Of a stretch of 64,000 nucleotides of DNA, positions 1 through 10,933 are shown piece after piece. The stretch comes from Apricaphanius iberus. Its lineage: Eukaryota; Chordata; Actinopteri; Cyprinodontiformes; Aphaniidae. The notes below the pieces were generated by a model that worked only from the letters and a program-made list of their open reading frames with translations, did not search any database and was not told the DNA's origin. Where the stretch lies: contig JAPXFQ010002128.1 of the NCBI GenBank assembly GCA_028564705.1, positions 434,001-498,000 of the forward strand. Reading direction: 5' to 3'. A program made the position numbers and the translations under genes. The number at the start of each line of letters is the position of its first letter. The stretch's first letter is position 1.

Positions 1-578
1 CTGCAAACATCAAAGTCCATGGAGACTCCTGTCTAACCTCATCTGTCAGCCTGTCCATCACCAAAGCAAACAAGAAGGGGCTCAGAGCCGATCCTTGATG
101 CAGCCCCGCTTCCACTTTAAACTCCTCTGTCACTCCTACTGCACACCTCACTGCTGTCTCGCAGCTCTCATACATGCCCTGCACCACTCTAACATACTTC
201 TCTGCCACTCCAGACTACCTAATGCAAAACAACAGCTCTTCTATTCCCTGTCATATGCTTTCTATAAATCTAAAGACACAATGCCGCTCTTTCTGACCCT
301 CTCTGTACTTCTCAATCAGCAAAAAAATCAGAAACAAAAAGCAAACCTTAAAGCATTCTTTATATCTCTGTCTCTCTGCCTTGCCAACCTATAAACATCA
401 TTCTCTTCCTCCTTACTATCCAACCTAGCATAAAAGTTATCATATGCCCTTTGTTTGGCCTTTGCCACCTCTACCTTTACCATGAGATCCATCTCCCTGT
501 ACGCCTGTCTGCTTTCCTCAGTCCTCTCAGTGTCCCACTTCTTCTTAACAACCTTCTTTCTCTGTATATGTTCCTGGT
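1..578 (-). mobile_element. RTE-type (Rex3/BovB-like) LINE fragment, internally deleted
   Basis: The minus strand reads as non-LTR reverse transcriptase of the RTE clade. Positions about 1-135 encode a stretch containing GLHQGSALSPFLFALVMDRL and then LTDEVRQESPW, which is reverse-transcriptase fingers/palm sequence just before the catalytic FADD motif. The FADD itself lies beyond the left edge. Positions about 258-320 encode the LIEKYREGQK block upstream of motif A, and about 390-570 encode the basic linker between endonuclease and reverse transcriptase (KKKWDTERTEES, then YARLDSKEEENDVYRLARQR). In intact family members these two blocks are separated by well over 100 residues of early reverse transcriptase. 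Here they are nearly adjacent, so the copy has an internal deletion at about 320-370. Stops interrupt the frame. It is a dead fragment with no host function implied. Confidence 0.85.
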
Positions 579-3500
579 GTTGCGGATATTAAATAAAAAT
601 ATAATATTTGGCTATTGATAGCCAAAGACTGCTTATGGTAGTCAATAAAATTAATAATTTATGGGAAAATATTATTCGGGGCACCACCTTTATCAGGAAT
701 TATTTTAAATAGCCACATTTCTATATCCGTCTCATAATTCTGAAGGAATGAATTTTTAACGTCTATTGGTAATACACCTTGCAATTCGTGTGTGTGTTGA
801 ACAAGAAATGACAAATGTTACTTTCCAAGCACAAGATTTATTTACACAAAAGAAAAACATTTAAACAATCAACTAGTAATAAGAGAATCACTACTGATTA
901 AAATAAATCTAAAATGGCTATAAGAATCTTTACAAACATTATATTTTTTTAGCTTTTAAAGAAAAAAAACTATAAATTTAAAATTACTTTATTTTTTGTC
1001 ATTGTAACAAGCACAAGCAACATAAAAAAAACAGTACACGTTTTGTGAAAAACAGCAACATTTCTTTTAATATTAGTTTTAAGATGTAGCAAAACTTTAA
1101 TTTTAGAATATAAAAATATATAGAAGTGATCCAAAAACAATATAAATTCCCTTAGCTCAAACGGTAATAACATTATAATGGGTACAACCTGATATATAGG
1201 TTGAAAACTAAAAAGAGCTAAAGTTTTGAAGCAAAGGCATTCATTTCCAAATCATACTTTTTTTTCATTCCAAGAGAATATGTTTAATAAAAGAGTGAGG
1301 GAGGAAAAGGAAATACAGCATACACATATTACCACACTTTTTTTTTAAATTAATCACAAATAGCAAAGAGTTACAAGGGGAAGTTCTATTTTTTTTCTAC
1401 CTGGGCCTTATTTTTAGCAACTATTACATTCATTTACTCGCCCAGACAAGTTTGGAGCTACTTGGAGCCGTTCAACAGGAATTTATATCCAGGGTTCCAA
1501 TAAGTTTCTTCAAGTTAAATTCAAGTCTTTTTAAGACCTTTTTAACACCATTCATATAAAAATGTAATACCTATGTCCCGGCCCTATAAGGCAAAGAAAC
1601 CAAAATCCTTGAACTTCTGATGAAAAAAATTGCTCTGAATAAAAAACAGCTGAGCAGAAGCGCTTGTCATCAGCCGCAGAGAAATAACATTCTGGTGTGA
1701 ACAGGTGGAGCAGCAGATAGAGAGTGATTTTCCCGACTGCACTCTCCTGTGGCCGGTGTGATTCAGGCATGCTTTCGTATTGATTACAGTAACAGACTGT
1801 CCAAGAAGTCTCTGCTTTGGGGAAGGCTTTATATGGGCTGCTGCTTCAGCAGCAGGGGGCAGAGAATTTCTGTCAGGTGGCCAAGAGGAATGCTGTTCTT
1901 TTTATTGTTGTTTTTTTTTTTTATCCTATGGTTTTTCCCATTATTTATCACCCAGTGTTCCCACCTAATTGTAGTTCAAGTCAAATTTGCCCCTTGATTC
2001 ACAAACACGTCCATTTTATTGTTGTATATTATCGGTTTCGGACAAATTTTGCATACCAGTGCATTCATTGTTAATTCAATGTTCAGATTTTGTGTTTCCT
2101 CAGTTTTCTATAGATATGATTCTATTCAGACTAACTTGAGAATTCAGAATTTTACATACAGGACAGGGTTTTTCCTGGCTCAAATTGAGGCAGAGGCGGT
2201 ACCATCCTGACCATGCGCCAAAATATGCATGAATTCTGTGCATTCAACTGACTCACTTTTTTTAAAGGCAACAAAGGCAACATAGTTTTTACTTGACTGT
2301 TGAAATAAGAATATGACAATTATCATGCTAAAGCATTCTTTTATTAAAACAACGTACATACAAAAATAAGGAGTCAACTTTAAACTGCAACTGCATTAAG
2401 TTGTAGGGATTTATCCACACATCTGGCACCTAGGCATCAACTATTATTATTAACTTAAATTATTTAATTATTTCATCACAGTAAGCACTGAAGGTATAAA
2501 CAGGTGTTGAAAATCCTATCTTTATTCATTTAATAACAGTTGAAAGCCAAAGGTGTTTATTTTCTCAAATGGCAGACATTAAAAATCCACATGTAGCATA
2601 AGGATGGCAAATTGATATGTATCCGCCCTAGAAGAATATGCGCAACAATAAAATGCGTTGCTTTTGCAACCTTTGCTGTTTTTGCCCGTTCTGTGCAGAG
2701 AAACTTCAACTTAATTTACAGATCAGAGTCCTGCAATAGAACAGGTACCTGCAGCTAACCTGTTGTTTCAGGTGGACATATCAAATCTCTCTCTGGGAGT
2801 GCTGGATGCTGAGATTGTAAGAATATTCTGCATTCAGCGGAAAATTGGAGAGATTTTCAGACTCTTTCCACACAATGGATAGTGGGAGTCAACCAAAAAT
2901 AATATATTAATATTTTTCACCCATCCACAATAAATTAAAAAAAACTTCCGGCAAACCCATGAAATTTAGATAATGTATTTTCCAATCTTTAAACAGTATC
3001 TGCAACATTGCAGAACGTTTGTGGAGCAGAAAGAAAACATGACAGAGTGCGTGGTAGTAGAGAAGAGTATTTACTGTTGAAGTACACATATTTGTTTATC
3101 TACTCTTCATATTTAATAAATACATTTTCTCTTTCTGTTTCCCAGTGAATTAGACAGGATGAAAGCTTTCTATATTATCTCTATAATCAGTTTAGATCCA
3201 TAATTATTTTTGCATTTGTAATCTGCAGTACTTTATTTAGAAAAATTGCCTTAAGTTAAGCAAATGACTGGATCGCTCGCGAAAGTTAGGTCAGACGATA
3301 ATTTGTCTGCACTACTAAAGCAGTGTTCGATTTTCCCAGGTCATATCTGTAACGCTAAAATCGCTGTGTTAATGTTACTCTGAGACGGAGGATGTTTTTA
3401 AAAAATAAGCATGACAATTTGCTTGGATGCAAAAAACAAAAACATCTACTTTGTTAAAGAGCCCGGGGGGAAATCAGGACACCGATAGCACCAACTACCA

Positions 3501-5390
3501 AGAAAACCCAATTTTTACACTCTATGGAAAACAATTGCATCTTCTTTTTCTACGCTTCCCCCGGCACACCGCTGCCGATATAGCGCCCTGATAGTGGCGC
3601 AACTCTGCAACTGCATTTAAAATTATATCCATTTACAGTAACTGGGGGCAGAGCGATATCAGGCTGGGTGGCAAGCAAATTTGAATGCAGGAAAAACACT
3701 GCAAGAACTACAAACAGTAAGATGGCAATATGCCACTTTATCGCCCATCCTATTTTGCTATAAACAAGATTGTCGATACAGTGAGGCACAGAAAATGGTT
3801 GATATGAAAGCACTGAAGTTTCTAAACGCCATAAAGCAGGTTGTCATTCCATATCTAAAGCGACATTAGGCTAATTTAGGCTAGTCAAATTTCTTGTACC
3901 TCACATTTGAAAAAAAGAGTTTCAGTTTTTTTGTGAGCAAAACTGACAGACATTCATTTTGATTCTTAAGTTAAAAAAAAAATAATTTGGCTAAAGTGTA
4001 GAGTCGAAGAATACTGTAGTTAAATAAATTCTGGACGTTTTTACAGCCAACTAAGAGATTATAATGTACATGTGAAATGTACAGGAACCGAAAAAAAAGA
4101 AAAAATGCGCGGGGGCACAGGCAAAAAAGGCGCAATTCTATTATATTGTACTCAGCTAAATTTAAAATGTAATTTAAACGAAAATAAGAGAAAAGAAAAT
4201 CTACCTTTACTACTTTAACAAAGCAGGACTGATAAATTTGTTTTATGTACATTACAAAACAATATCGTTGCAGCAACAAAATAATAAATCAAGAAACAGG
4301 ACAAGAAAGAAAGTAAATATTTCTGGAATGCAATAAGATCTCTATATATTTTTAGCTCTATCTTACAGAAGGAGCAGACAGCATAAACTTTAAAGACATC
4401 GTATCATTGAAATGAGATGAACTTAGAGATTAACTATGATGTGTGCTAAGCAGAATAAACTGTCTGATCAAATAGTTTAATTAAGCACAGCAAACTGCAA
4501 GGGTTTTTCGAAGGTGACGGCCGCACATCGCGACTATATTTAATTGAGTGTGAGCAGCGCAGAGAGAGAATCTGTCCAGTCTGCAATCATAAAATACCAC
4601 AATACTAGTAGCTCAAATATAAGATTCCTTTTGCACATTATTATTGAGACAAAATATAAAGGCACTTCAACCGAGTAAAACAGAGAATAACAGGATTAGG
4701 CTTGTTTAAAAATAACAACCTGAATTCTGCCAAAAAAGTAGTAAACCACAGATAAGCTCAGAACAAGGCAATTTAAAGATGCCACTGGACAAAACTGAAA
4801 AAACCTAAATATTTACCCGATGGCTCTAATAATATTAATTTTAGCTAATAATACAACCACTGCATATTCTGGGTTACAAATAAACGTCTTTAGGATAACC
4901 CCCCCCTCCCAATTGTTTCACATTGTCCTAGCTTAAATTAATCAAAGTCAGCTTTAGCAAACAAAAGCACAATGGTAGCCCAATATAACTATATAAAATT
5001 TACTTTTCTCAACTAACAGAAACCAAAATGCAATAAAAATGATTTAAATTGTACTTGAAGTATCCCACAATGCAACTGTACATATAAAATTTACAGTTGA
5101 GCAACGCACGTGATCCAGCAGCCCAATTAAATTTCATCTTATTTTCAGAAGCATTTCTGTTTACAGCAAAGAGCTGTATTTTCAAAACCCAGCCCCCTTA
5201 CAGTAAAATCATTCTGTAGTTTTCACAATAATTAATTACAGTGTATACTAATCGATCAGAATCACAGATCTAAATCAGAGTTATCATTTAATCTGTTTTA
5301 ACAACACATTCTCATTACAAATGACTTCTGTTCTCATTTTTTATATTTTTCTACTCTCGTCTTCTCTCTTCATACCACATCCATCCATAC
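579..5390. other. AT-rich non-coding stretch, no gene recognised
   Basis: This stretch holds short homopolymer runs and scattered stop codons in all frames. The largest minus-strand frame (3550-3813, 87 codons) has a hydrophobic segment, but I recognise no family and see no splice or codon-bias support. There are no clear target duplications, terminal repeats or RNA genes. Confidence 0.5.
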
Positions 5391-5399
5391 AACCCCCCG

Positions 5400-5600
5400 C
5401 CTCCTGCTGACCTCACCCAACCAAGTCATCCATCTCCAGGCTGGGTCAGTTAGTGGCAGCTCCATTGATAGGCTAATCCAAGGCTGATTAATGACCCAAT
5501 AATCAGAGGGATCCTCAGATCAATCATGCCGGGATCAATATTCACCCAACTTAGGTGATCATTAGCCTGTTAGAGTGCATCTTCTTTCAGGGCATGAAAG
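5400..5600. promoter_or_regulatory. Candidate conserved non-coding element
   Basis: This is a repeat-free, balanced-composition block inside AT-rich surroundings. It has several homeodomain-type cores close together: TGATTAATGACC near 5485, CCAATAATCAGAGG near 5496, GATCATTAGCC near 5558, and a PBX/MEIS-like CCATTGATAGG near 5462. It has no reading frame. Teleost gene deserts often hold such TAAT-rich conserved enhancers. The call rests only on composition and motif density, so an alignment to other fish genomes is decisive. Confidence 0.3.
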
Positions 5601-6450
5601 AAAAAAAAAAAGGTTGAGAGGAGTCCCAGGACATGAATAGTGAGGGAGGAAGAGAGAGGCATGAGGGGTTTTGTAGGAAATGATGTAAAAAAGAGATATA
5701 GGAATGGAATCATTACCTTTATGTTCACAGTAAAGAGGCCGGATGAGTCCATGTGTTAAAAAGGATCTTTGTGCATGTTTTGAATAAACAATCTAACAAC
5801 AAGTGTTAGTCTATATCCTGCCATGCGTTTAAAGACACCTGTGTGTGTGCATGAAATATAAACACACAACTGTACTTTATGACTTTTTTATGGGTACTAG
5901 GAATTCCTGTCTGCTCATAAGAGTTTGTCTGTGTTTGTGTGTGTGTTGGTGTATAACAGAAGGGTGCAATGGTCTCTGATTTATGGGCTGTGTCCCTCTG
6001 TGCCAACTCTGTGTCTACTTCAGCACAGGAGGATGAATGGACCTCTGTAAAGCCAGCCACAACCCACCACCCTTCAGCTGCCTCCTTCCTAGCAGACTGT
6101 TCCTCCCCTTCTACTCCCCTTCCCCCCCACTCTCCCCAAAGCAATATGAAATTTACCACAAACAGACTTAAAGGACCTGTTTACCAGTTCCCATAAATGA
6201 TCTGTCTGACAGTTACAAACATAACCGTCATACCCTCTGTTGTGTTTTCAAAGCTTTTATTTATTTATTTTTTGCCCATTGAAGTCAGACTTTAGTGCTG
6301 CAGAGTGACTGTTGTCACTGCTGATTATTGTTGTTAATTTGTTGCTACATTATTATCAACATTTTCTTACCATTAGGGCATAATTTTGAAGTAGATGAAG
6401 AAAAATTCATTTTTTTTAAAATGTAAATGGCCTGTAGTTATAGCACTTTA
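5601..6450. other. Non-coding, short TG-rich and T-rich runs
   Basis: Short GTGTGT runs occur near 5838 and 5928-5948, and a pyrimidine-rich block lies at 6050-6140. The overlapping frames on the two strands here have low-complexity translations and no recognisable domain. Confidence 0.4.
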
Positions 6451-6458
6451 TCAAGTCC

Positions 6459-6476
6459 AGGTCAAGGTCAAGGTCA
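6459..6476 (+). repeat. Three tandem AGGTCA hexamers
   Basis: AGGTCA occurs three times without spacers (6459-6464, 6465-6470, 6471-6476). AGGTCA is the nuclear-receptor half-site, and TCAAGGTCA matches the extended monomer site of ERR/SF-1-type receptors. The array could equally be a short tandem-repeat slip with no regulatory role. Confidence 0.4.
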
Positions 6477-6509
6477 AGTCCAGCACTTCAAACTACATTT
6501 AGTCATTAA

Positions 6510-6735
6510 CCTACACATTCACACATGGGTGACGGCAAGCTACAATGTACACACCGACAAAGGCAACGCCGCCGAGCAATGGCACCACACAGCCCTCTAA
6601 CCACCAACAGTAGGCAAGGAAGGTGAAGTGTCTTGCCCAAGGACACAGTGGGATGTAGTAGGCAAAAGCTTGAATCAAACCCGCAATTTCCAGGTCATAG
6701 GTCACCAACTCTACTACTGAGCTATGGCCATCTTA
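6510..6735 (-). mobile_element. tRNA-derived SINE-like repeat
   Basis: On the minus strand the head reads TAGCTCAGTAGTAGAG (6724-6709), which matches a tRNA A box. It is followed about 27 bases later by GGGTTTGATTC (6682-6672), a B box close to GGTTCGATTC. This spacing is that of RNA polymerase III internal promoters. The body downstream is a phrase I recognise as repeated in teleost genomes. No tRNA acceptor stem or anticodon loop can be folded, so this is a SINE-like retroposon and not a functional tRNA gene. Confidence 0.65.
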
Positions 6736-6924
6736 TAAAAGTATGTCATGAATTTGAATTTCAGCCATTGCAATTTTGATGACAGATTTCCTTATAGTTT
6801 TAGTCATCCTCAAAATGAACTGTAATATAGTTGGGTTGAAATTTAGTTAGCTGTACTACTTTTAGTTTTAAATCAACGCAATTTAAAAGTACTTTGTTTA
6901 TTTTGGATGGAAATAAATGAATCC

Positions 6925-7090
6925 ATCCATGCATTCACTATCTATACCGTCTATCCTTTTCAGGGAGCTGGTGCCCATCTTCAGGAGTCATCATGCAAGG
7001 GGTGGGATACACCCTTGACAGCTCGACAGTCAGTCGCAGGGCCACATAGAGACACACAGGACAAGCATCCATACCTAAGGGCAATTTAGA
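6925..7090 (+). repeat. Dispersed teleost repeat fragment
   Basis: It contains the phrases ATCCATCCATGCATTCACTA, GGGAGCTGGTGCCCATC, GGACAAGCATCCATAC and GGGCAATTTAGACAGA in the order found in a widespread fish repeat. Part of the same unit recurs at 9894-9960. The class is uncertain, and no terminal repeats or target duplication are visible. Confidence 0.5.
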
Positions 7091-7249
7091 CAGACAAAGT
7101 AAATTACAACCTTCTTGTTGCAATGCAACAGAGCTATCAACTGCACCACTGAAATTAATTGATTTTTGATCAAATTTTAATTTATCTAGTTTCATTTGAT
7201 AAAATTTTAATGTAAAATTTACATTTTAAAATCACCTGGTATTGTTGCT

Positions 7250-8080
7250 CATCAACCTTTGCAAAGTGTCTCTATTTTCATATCTAGAGATTGAATGTTT
7301 TGTCCATTCTTCTTGCAAAAGAGCTTGAGTTCAGTCAAATTGCATGGAGGGCATCTTTGAAAATCAATTTTTAAACCTTAACATAGATTTTGATCTGGAT
7401 GTTAACTGAGCGATTTTCATACATGAATTGTGGTTTTACTTAATCTATTCACTTGTTGCTCTTACTATATGTTTAAGGTTGTTCATCTTCTCAACAATTC
7501 TACCCATTCTAAAGAAAACCCATCTCTAAAACATGATGCTGCCACCACCATGTTTGGTGATGAGTTTAGTATGTTCAGTGTAATATATAGCAGAGGTCCC
7601 AAACCCTAGTCCTTGGGGCTCACTATCCTGCATGTTTTTAGTGTTTCCCTGCTGTCTTAAATGAATGGGTTATTAACAGGCTAATGAAGCAACTGGATGC
7701 ATACTAAGGAGGAAATGCAATCAGTTGATTCAGGTGTGCTGGACTGGGGATAAATCTAAAAGATGTAGGACAATGGGCCCTAAGGGCCAGGGTTGGGGAC
7801 CAGTGATATATAGTGTGAGATTTCGGTTATACTTAACATTTTGTGTGCAGACCATAGATCAATAAGTTCAAAATTTAATACCTTTAACTAGATAAGCTTT
7901 TAAATGTTTGCTCCGTCTCCTAAATGGTCTGTGTCGAATTCCGAATGGGACTTGTCTTGATTTTCTTTCTAAATTAGTTGTCTTCTTGGAAATTTTCTTG
8001 ACCCTTCTTGATTACTTACATTCATCGGGAGTGGCTATTCACTCATCCTTTATAGGTGGCTGTTAAATGCCATCTCTAAC
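7250..8080 (-). mobile_element. Old Tc1-like transposon remnant, split by a hAT MITE
   Basis: The minus strand preserves the Tc1 transposase block that encodes KHGGGSIM (positions about 7531-7556, reading ACCAAACATGGTGGTGGCAG). Further family phrases follow in order on both sides: the TTTTGATCTGGAT block near 7388 and the AATGGGACTTGTCTTG block near 7944. They belong to the same Tc1 family as the copy at 60351-62766. The element is heavily mutated, has lost its middle and both terminal repeats, and is interrupted at 7590/7806 by the MITE listed separately. Confidence 0.7.
7591..7805. mobile_element. hAT-type MITE with exact 8-bp target duplication
   Basis: The 215-bp element has imperfect terminal inverted repeats (CAGAGGTCCCAAACCCTAG at the left, and CACTGGTCCCCAACCCTGG as the reverse complement of the right end). 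It is flanked by ATATATAG at 7583-7590 and 7806-7813. Length, CAG...CTG-like ends and an 8-bp duplication define a non-autonomous hAT element. It carries no coding capacity. It lies inside the Tc1 remnant, so it arrived later. Confidence 0.9.
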
Positions 8081-8476
8081 ATACATGAGTCATATTATGG
8101 TAATAAGCACCAAGAAGGAAAGGCAACTTAAATTCAACTGCAGCCTTTGTGCTCCCAATTTAAAATGAATTACTGGGCCTTGGAACTTGGCAGTACAGCT
8201 AGGCTGCAAACTAGACAGTTGTTTAATAATTCAATTTCAATTTAGTTTATTTATATAGCGCCAATTCACAACAAATGTAATCTTAAGGTACTTTACAAAC
8301 ATTATTTTAATTTAATTGTACAAACATTTCAATTAATCCCTCAGTTCCAATCAGTTTAAAAGTTTTCTATCTCAGGAACCTCAGCAAATTTTATTGAGTC
8401 ATTTACTTGCAGTATTCACTGCTCCTAAACAAATATTTAGCTACAGTAGCCAGTTACCTGCATTGTGTCGTTTACT

Positions 8477-9166
8477 CAGTGTTGCCACAGTTACTTTGAA
8501 AAAGTAATATGATTACTGACTAGTGATTACTCCTTCCAAAAGTAACTTAGTTACTTTACTTATTACTTTATTTTAAAAGTAACTAAGTTAGATTACAATT
8601 TACTTTGTTAGTTACTTTCTGCAGCTCCCAATAACACTCCGCACTGCCTCAACATAAACACAATAACCACTTTTACATATAATCACTTTATTTGAAGTGC
8701 ATTTTAACAGTAAGAACGGATATATACTTGTTTTTTAACCTCACATTGACACCAGCAACTATAAAGGAATAAGCTGTGTCTTGGGGACATACTTGCTCTC
8801 TCACTGCATGTACAAATGGAGAGGTCCACTAGGGGGCAGAGTAGGCCTACAGAGTACAGAACTCAGATTCAGGCCAAAACAAACATGGCACCCGCAAAGG
8901 AGATTATCAGCTGTTTCGGCAGCAGTAGAAGGTAGGATCATATTTACCGCTATTGATACTTGTTTTCTTAATACTAATGCCGCCATGTACCTAATATATC
9001 TTTTTGCTCAAGAAAATGACAAAAATAGTAACTCACAGTGGCTTGAACAAGTAATTTTAATCTGATTACCTGCATGAAAAAAGAAACGCGTTAGATTAGT
9101 CGTTACTAAAAAAGTGGTCATATTAGGAGTAACGCGCTACTAAGTAACGCGTTACCGGCATCACTG
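8477..9166. mobile_element. Non-autonomous hAT element with 8-bp target duplication
   Basis: The ends read CAGTGTTGCC at the left and, reverse-complemented, CAGTGATGCCGGTAACGCG at the right. Related sub-terminal AGTAAC and TTACT motifs are repeated on both sides. CGTTTACT flanks both ends (8469-8476 and 9167-9174). The 690-bp body has only short frames (8781-9065 on the plus strand, with no known domain), so it cannot encode a transposase. Confidence 0.88.
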
Positions 9167-9893
9167 CGTTTACTTCACAGCAATTACACATACTGAGCAA
9201 GCATGTAGCAACAGAGAACAGCAAAAACTCCCCTTTAACAGGAAGAAACCTCGAGCAGAACCAGAACGAGATCATCTGCCTCAACCATCTGGGAGTTTGA
9301 GAAGACAGAGGAGAGACACAAAAAGAACAGAAGAACAGATGTAAGAGTGCCTTCTATGTTAAAGAAAATAAAAAGTTGATAAGAGGACATGGAGAATGTT
9401 CAGTTACTGGAAGCATCATCCCAGTCGATGCCCCCCACCAACAAGGCGTCATAGCCAAACAAAACCCCAGACACGTTTTTGCTTGAGAGAAAAAAAAAGT
9501 AACAACTGGGAAAGAGCAAAATTAGCAGTTTAATTAACAGGAAATAACACAACTGGAGAGTAGTAGAAGAGAACGTAGCAGAATGAAGAAAAGTGGTCTG
9601 TCTGTCCTCCAGTCTAAGCCTATAGCAGCTTAACTACAGAGATAGCCCAGGGTAATCTAAGCCATTCTAACTATAAGCTTTATCAAAAAGGAAAGTTTTG
9701 AGCCTAGTCTTAAAAGTAGACAGTGTCAGCCTCATGGACTCAAACTGGGAGCTGGTTCCACAGGAAAAGAGCCTGATAACTTAAAGATCTTCCTCCCATT
9801 CTACTTTTAGAAATCCTTGGAACTACCAGTAAACCTGCAGTCTGAGTGCTTTGTTAGGAACACATAAAACAATCAAATCTCTGGGGCCATCCA

Positions 9894-9960
9894 TCCATTC
9901 CTTATCTGTGCCACTTATCCCTGAAGGCTCGCAGGGGGGTTGGTGCCAATTTGCAATGAT
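9894..9960. repeat. Fragment of the 6925-7090 dispersed repeat
   Basis: CCATCCATCCATTCCTTATC and GGGGGTTGGTGCC match the head of the repeat at 6925-7090. The fragment interrupts the 3' region of L2 copy A. Confidence 0.4.
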
Positions 9961-10094
9961 CTTTGGCCAAGTCCAGTCCCTTGCATGATTATTAAGGGCT
10001 TTACAGTATATTTAAAAAGCAGAATCTTTAACTCTATTATGGAGGGAACAAGGAGCCAATAAAGGGAAGTTAAGATAGGAGAAATGTGATTACT

Positions 10095-10346
10095 CTATTT
10101 AATATTCATCAGAACTCTTGCCGCAGCATTTTGGATCAAGTGAAGGTGTTGAAATGCATTTTGTGGACTTCCTGATTGTAAAGAACGACTGTAGTCCAGT
10201 CTTGAAATAAAAAATGCATGGACTAATTCTGAATTTGTTGTTAGTTTTAAGTTTGTGTAATTTGAAATTGTGCCTGTGTAAATGACAAGAGGCAAATTAT
10301 ACCTACATTGAGTTACTCCGAGACGTATTTGCCCATAGCCTCGCAT
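10095..10346 (-). pseudogene. L2 reverse-transcriptase C-terminal fragment
   Basis: The 83-codon minus frame contains ELVHAFFISRLDYSRSL, SPQNAFQHL and LIQNAAARVL. These match the conserved block after the polymerase core in L2 LINE proteins, whose usual form is HAF.SRLDYCN...LQ.IQNAAARVLT. The cysteine of the DYC motif is replaced by serine. The copy keeps no catalytic residues and is truncated at its 5' side. The 252-bp open stretch is part of a dead LINE and not a host gene. Confidence 0.85.
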
Positions 10347-10848
10347 TCCTGGAGTTTGAAGGATTTTAATCTTTATTCAATTTAAACCTTAGCCCTATAA
10401 ATTCCATGCGTGTTCATTTTATCAGAGAGGAGACGATAGTAATTTAATTTTCTTTAGATTTTAATACAAGAAATCAAATACTGGATCACAGCGTTCAGTT
10501 GGTTCTTGTTTGTAGCTTAGAATATCAGTATAACATTTTATCTAGACATGAGTAACACAGTCAGAATTAAAAAGGCATCAGCACTAATTCAAATAAGAAC
10601 TATTTATGTAATAAAAGAATGCTTACAATAAAGATTCCCACTAAATCATTAACACTAATTTACATAAGAATGAACTTTATCTAAGACGTAAGAGAAGGCA
10701 ATACATTTTACCATTACACAGCTCTAACTTGATTTTCTGCTGACCGTTATTTCTTACATCCTCCCATTGTCAATTGTATGGTGATGCTATCTGCCTGTGC
10801 TTTCCTGCTCAATGTCCTGTTTTTCTGTGACCCAAACAAGAGCTTACT

Positions 10849-10933
10849 CTGCAAACAATCTTAAAAGTATAATTAGAAAGTATGGTAACTAAAACACCTT
10901 AATCGAACATTAATAGACGTATAATATACTTCA
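10849..10933 (+). repeat. 85-bp direct repeat, left copy
   Basis: It starts CTGCAAACAATCTTAAAAG and ends ATAATATACTTCA. The copy at 14760-14844 is in the same orientation with 3 mismatches over 85 bases. Sequence outside the 85 bases does not match between copies. Confidence 0.95.

Larger units (their letters stand above)
8231..10370 (-). mobile_element. L2-type LINE, 3' half (copy A), split by a hAT element
   Basis: On the minus strand the order is reverse-transcriptase C-terminal coding (10346-10095), a long 3' region, and a terminal GGCGCTATATAAATAAA-like tail at about 8265-8231. The same 3' region occurs in copies at 50735-53890, 36226-36375, 23250-23955 and, in plus orientation, 56420-56745. 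The copy is 5' truncated near 10370. It is interrupted by a 690-bp hAT element (8477-9166) and by a fragment of another repeat near 9894-9960. When the hAT element and one duplication are removed, the sequence joins smoothly to the family pattern. Confidence 0.85.

Noticed and set aside
5806..6196. Opposed 117- and 75-codon frames
   Set aside because: Low-complexity pyrimidine and TG-rich sequence, with no conserved motif.
6660..6735. tRNA gene
   Set aside because: A and B boxes are present, but no acceptor stem or anticodon loop folds. The unit continues into a repeat body, so it is SINE-like.
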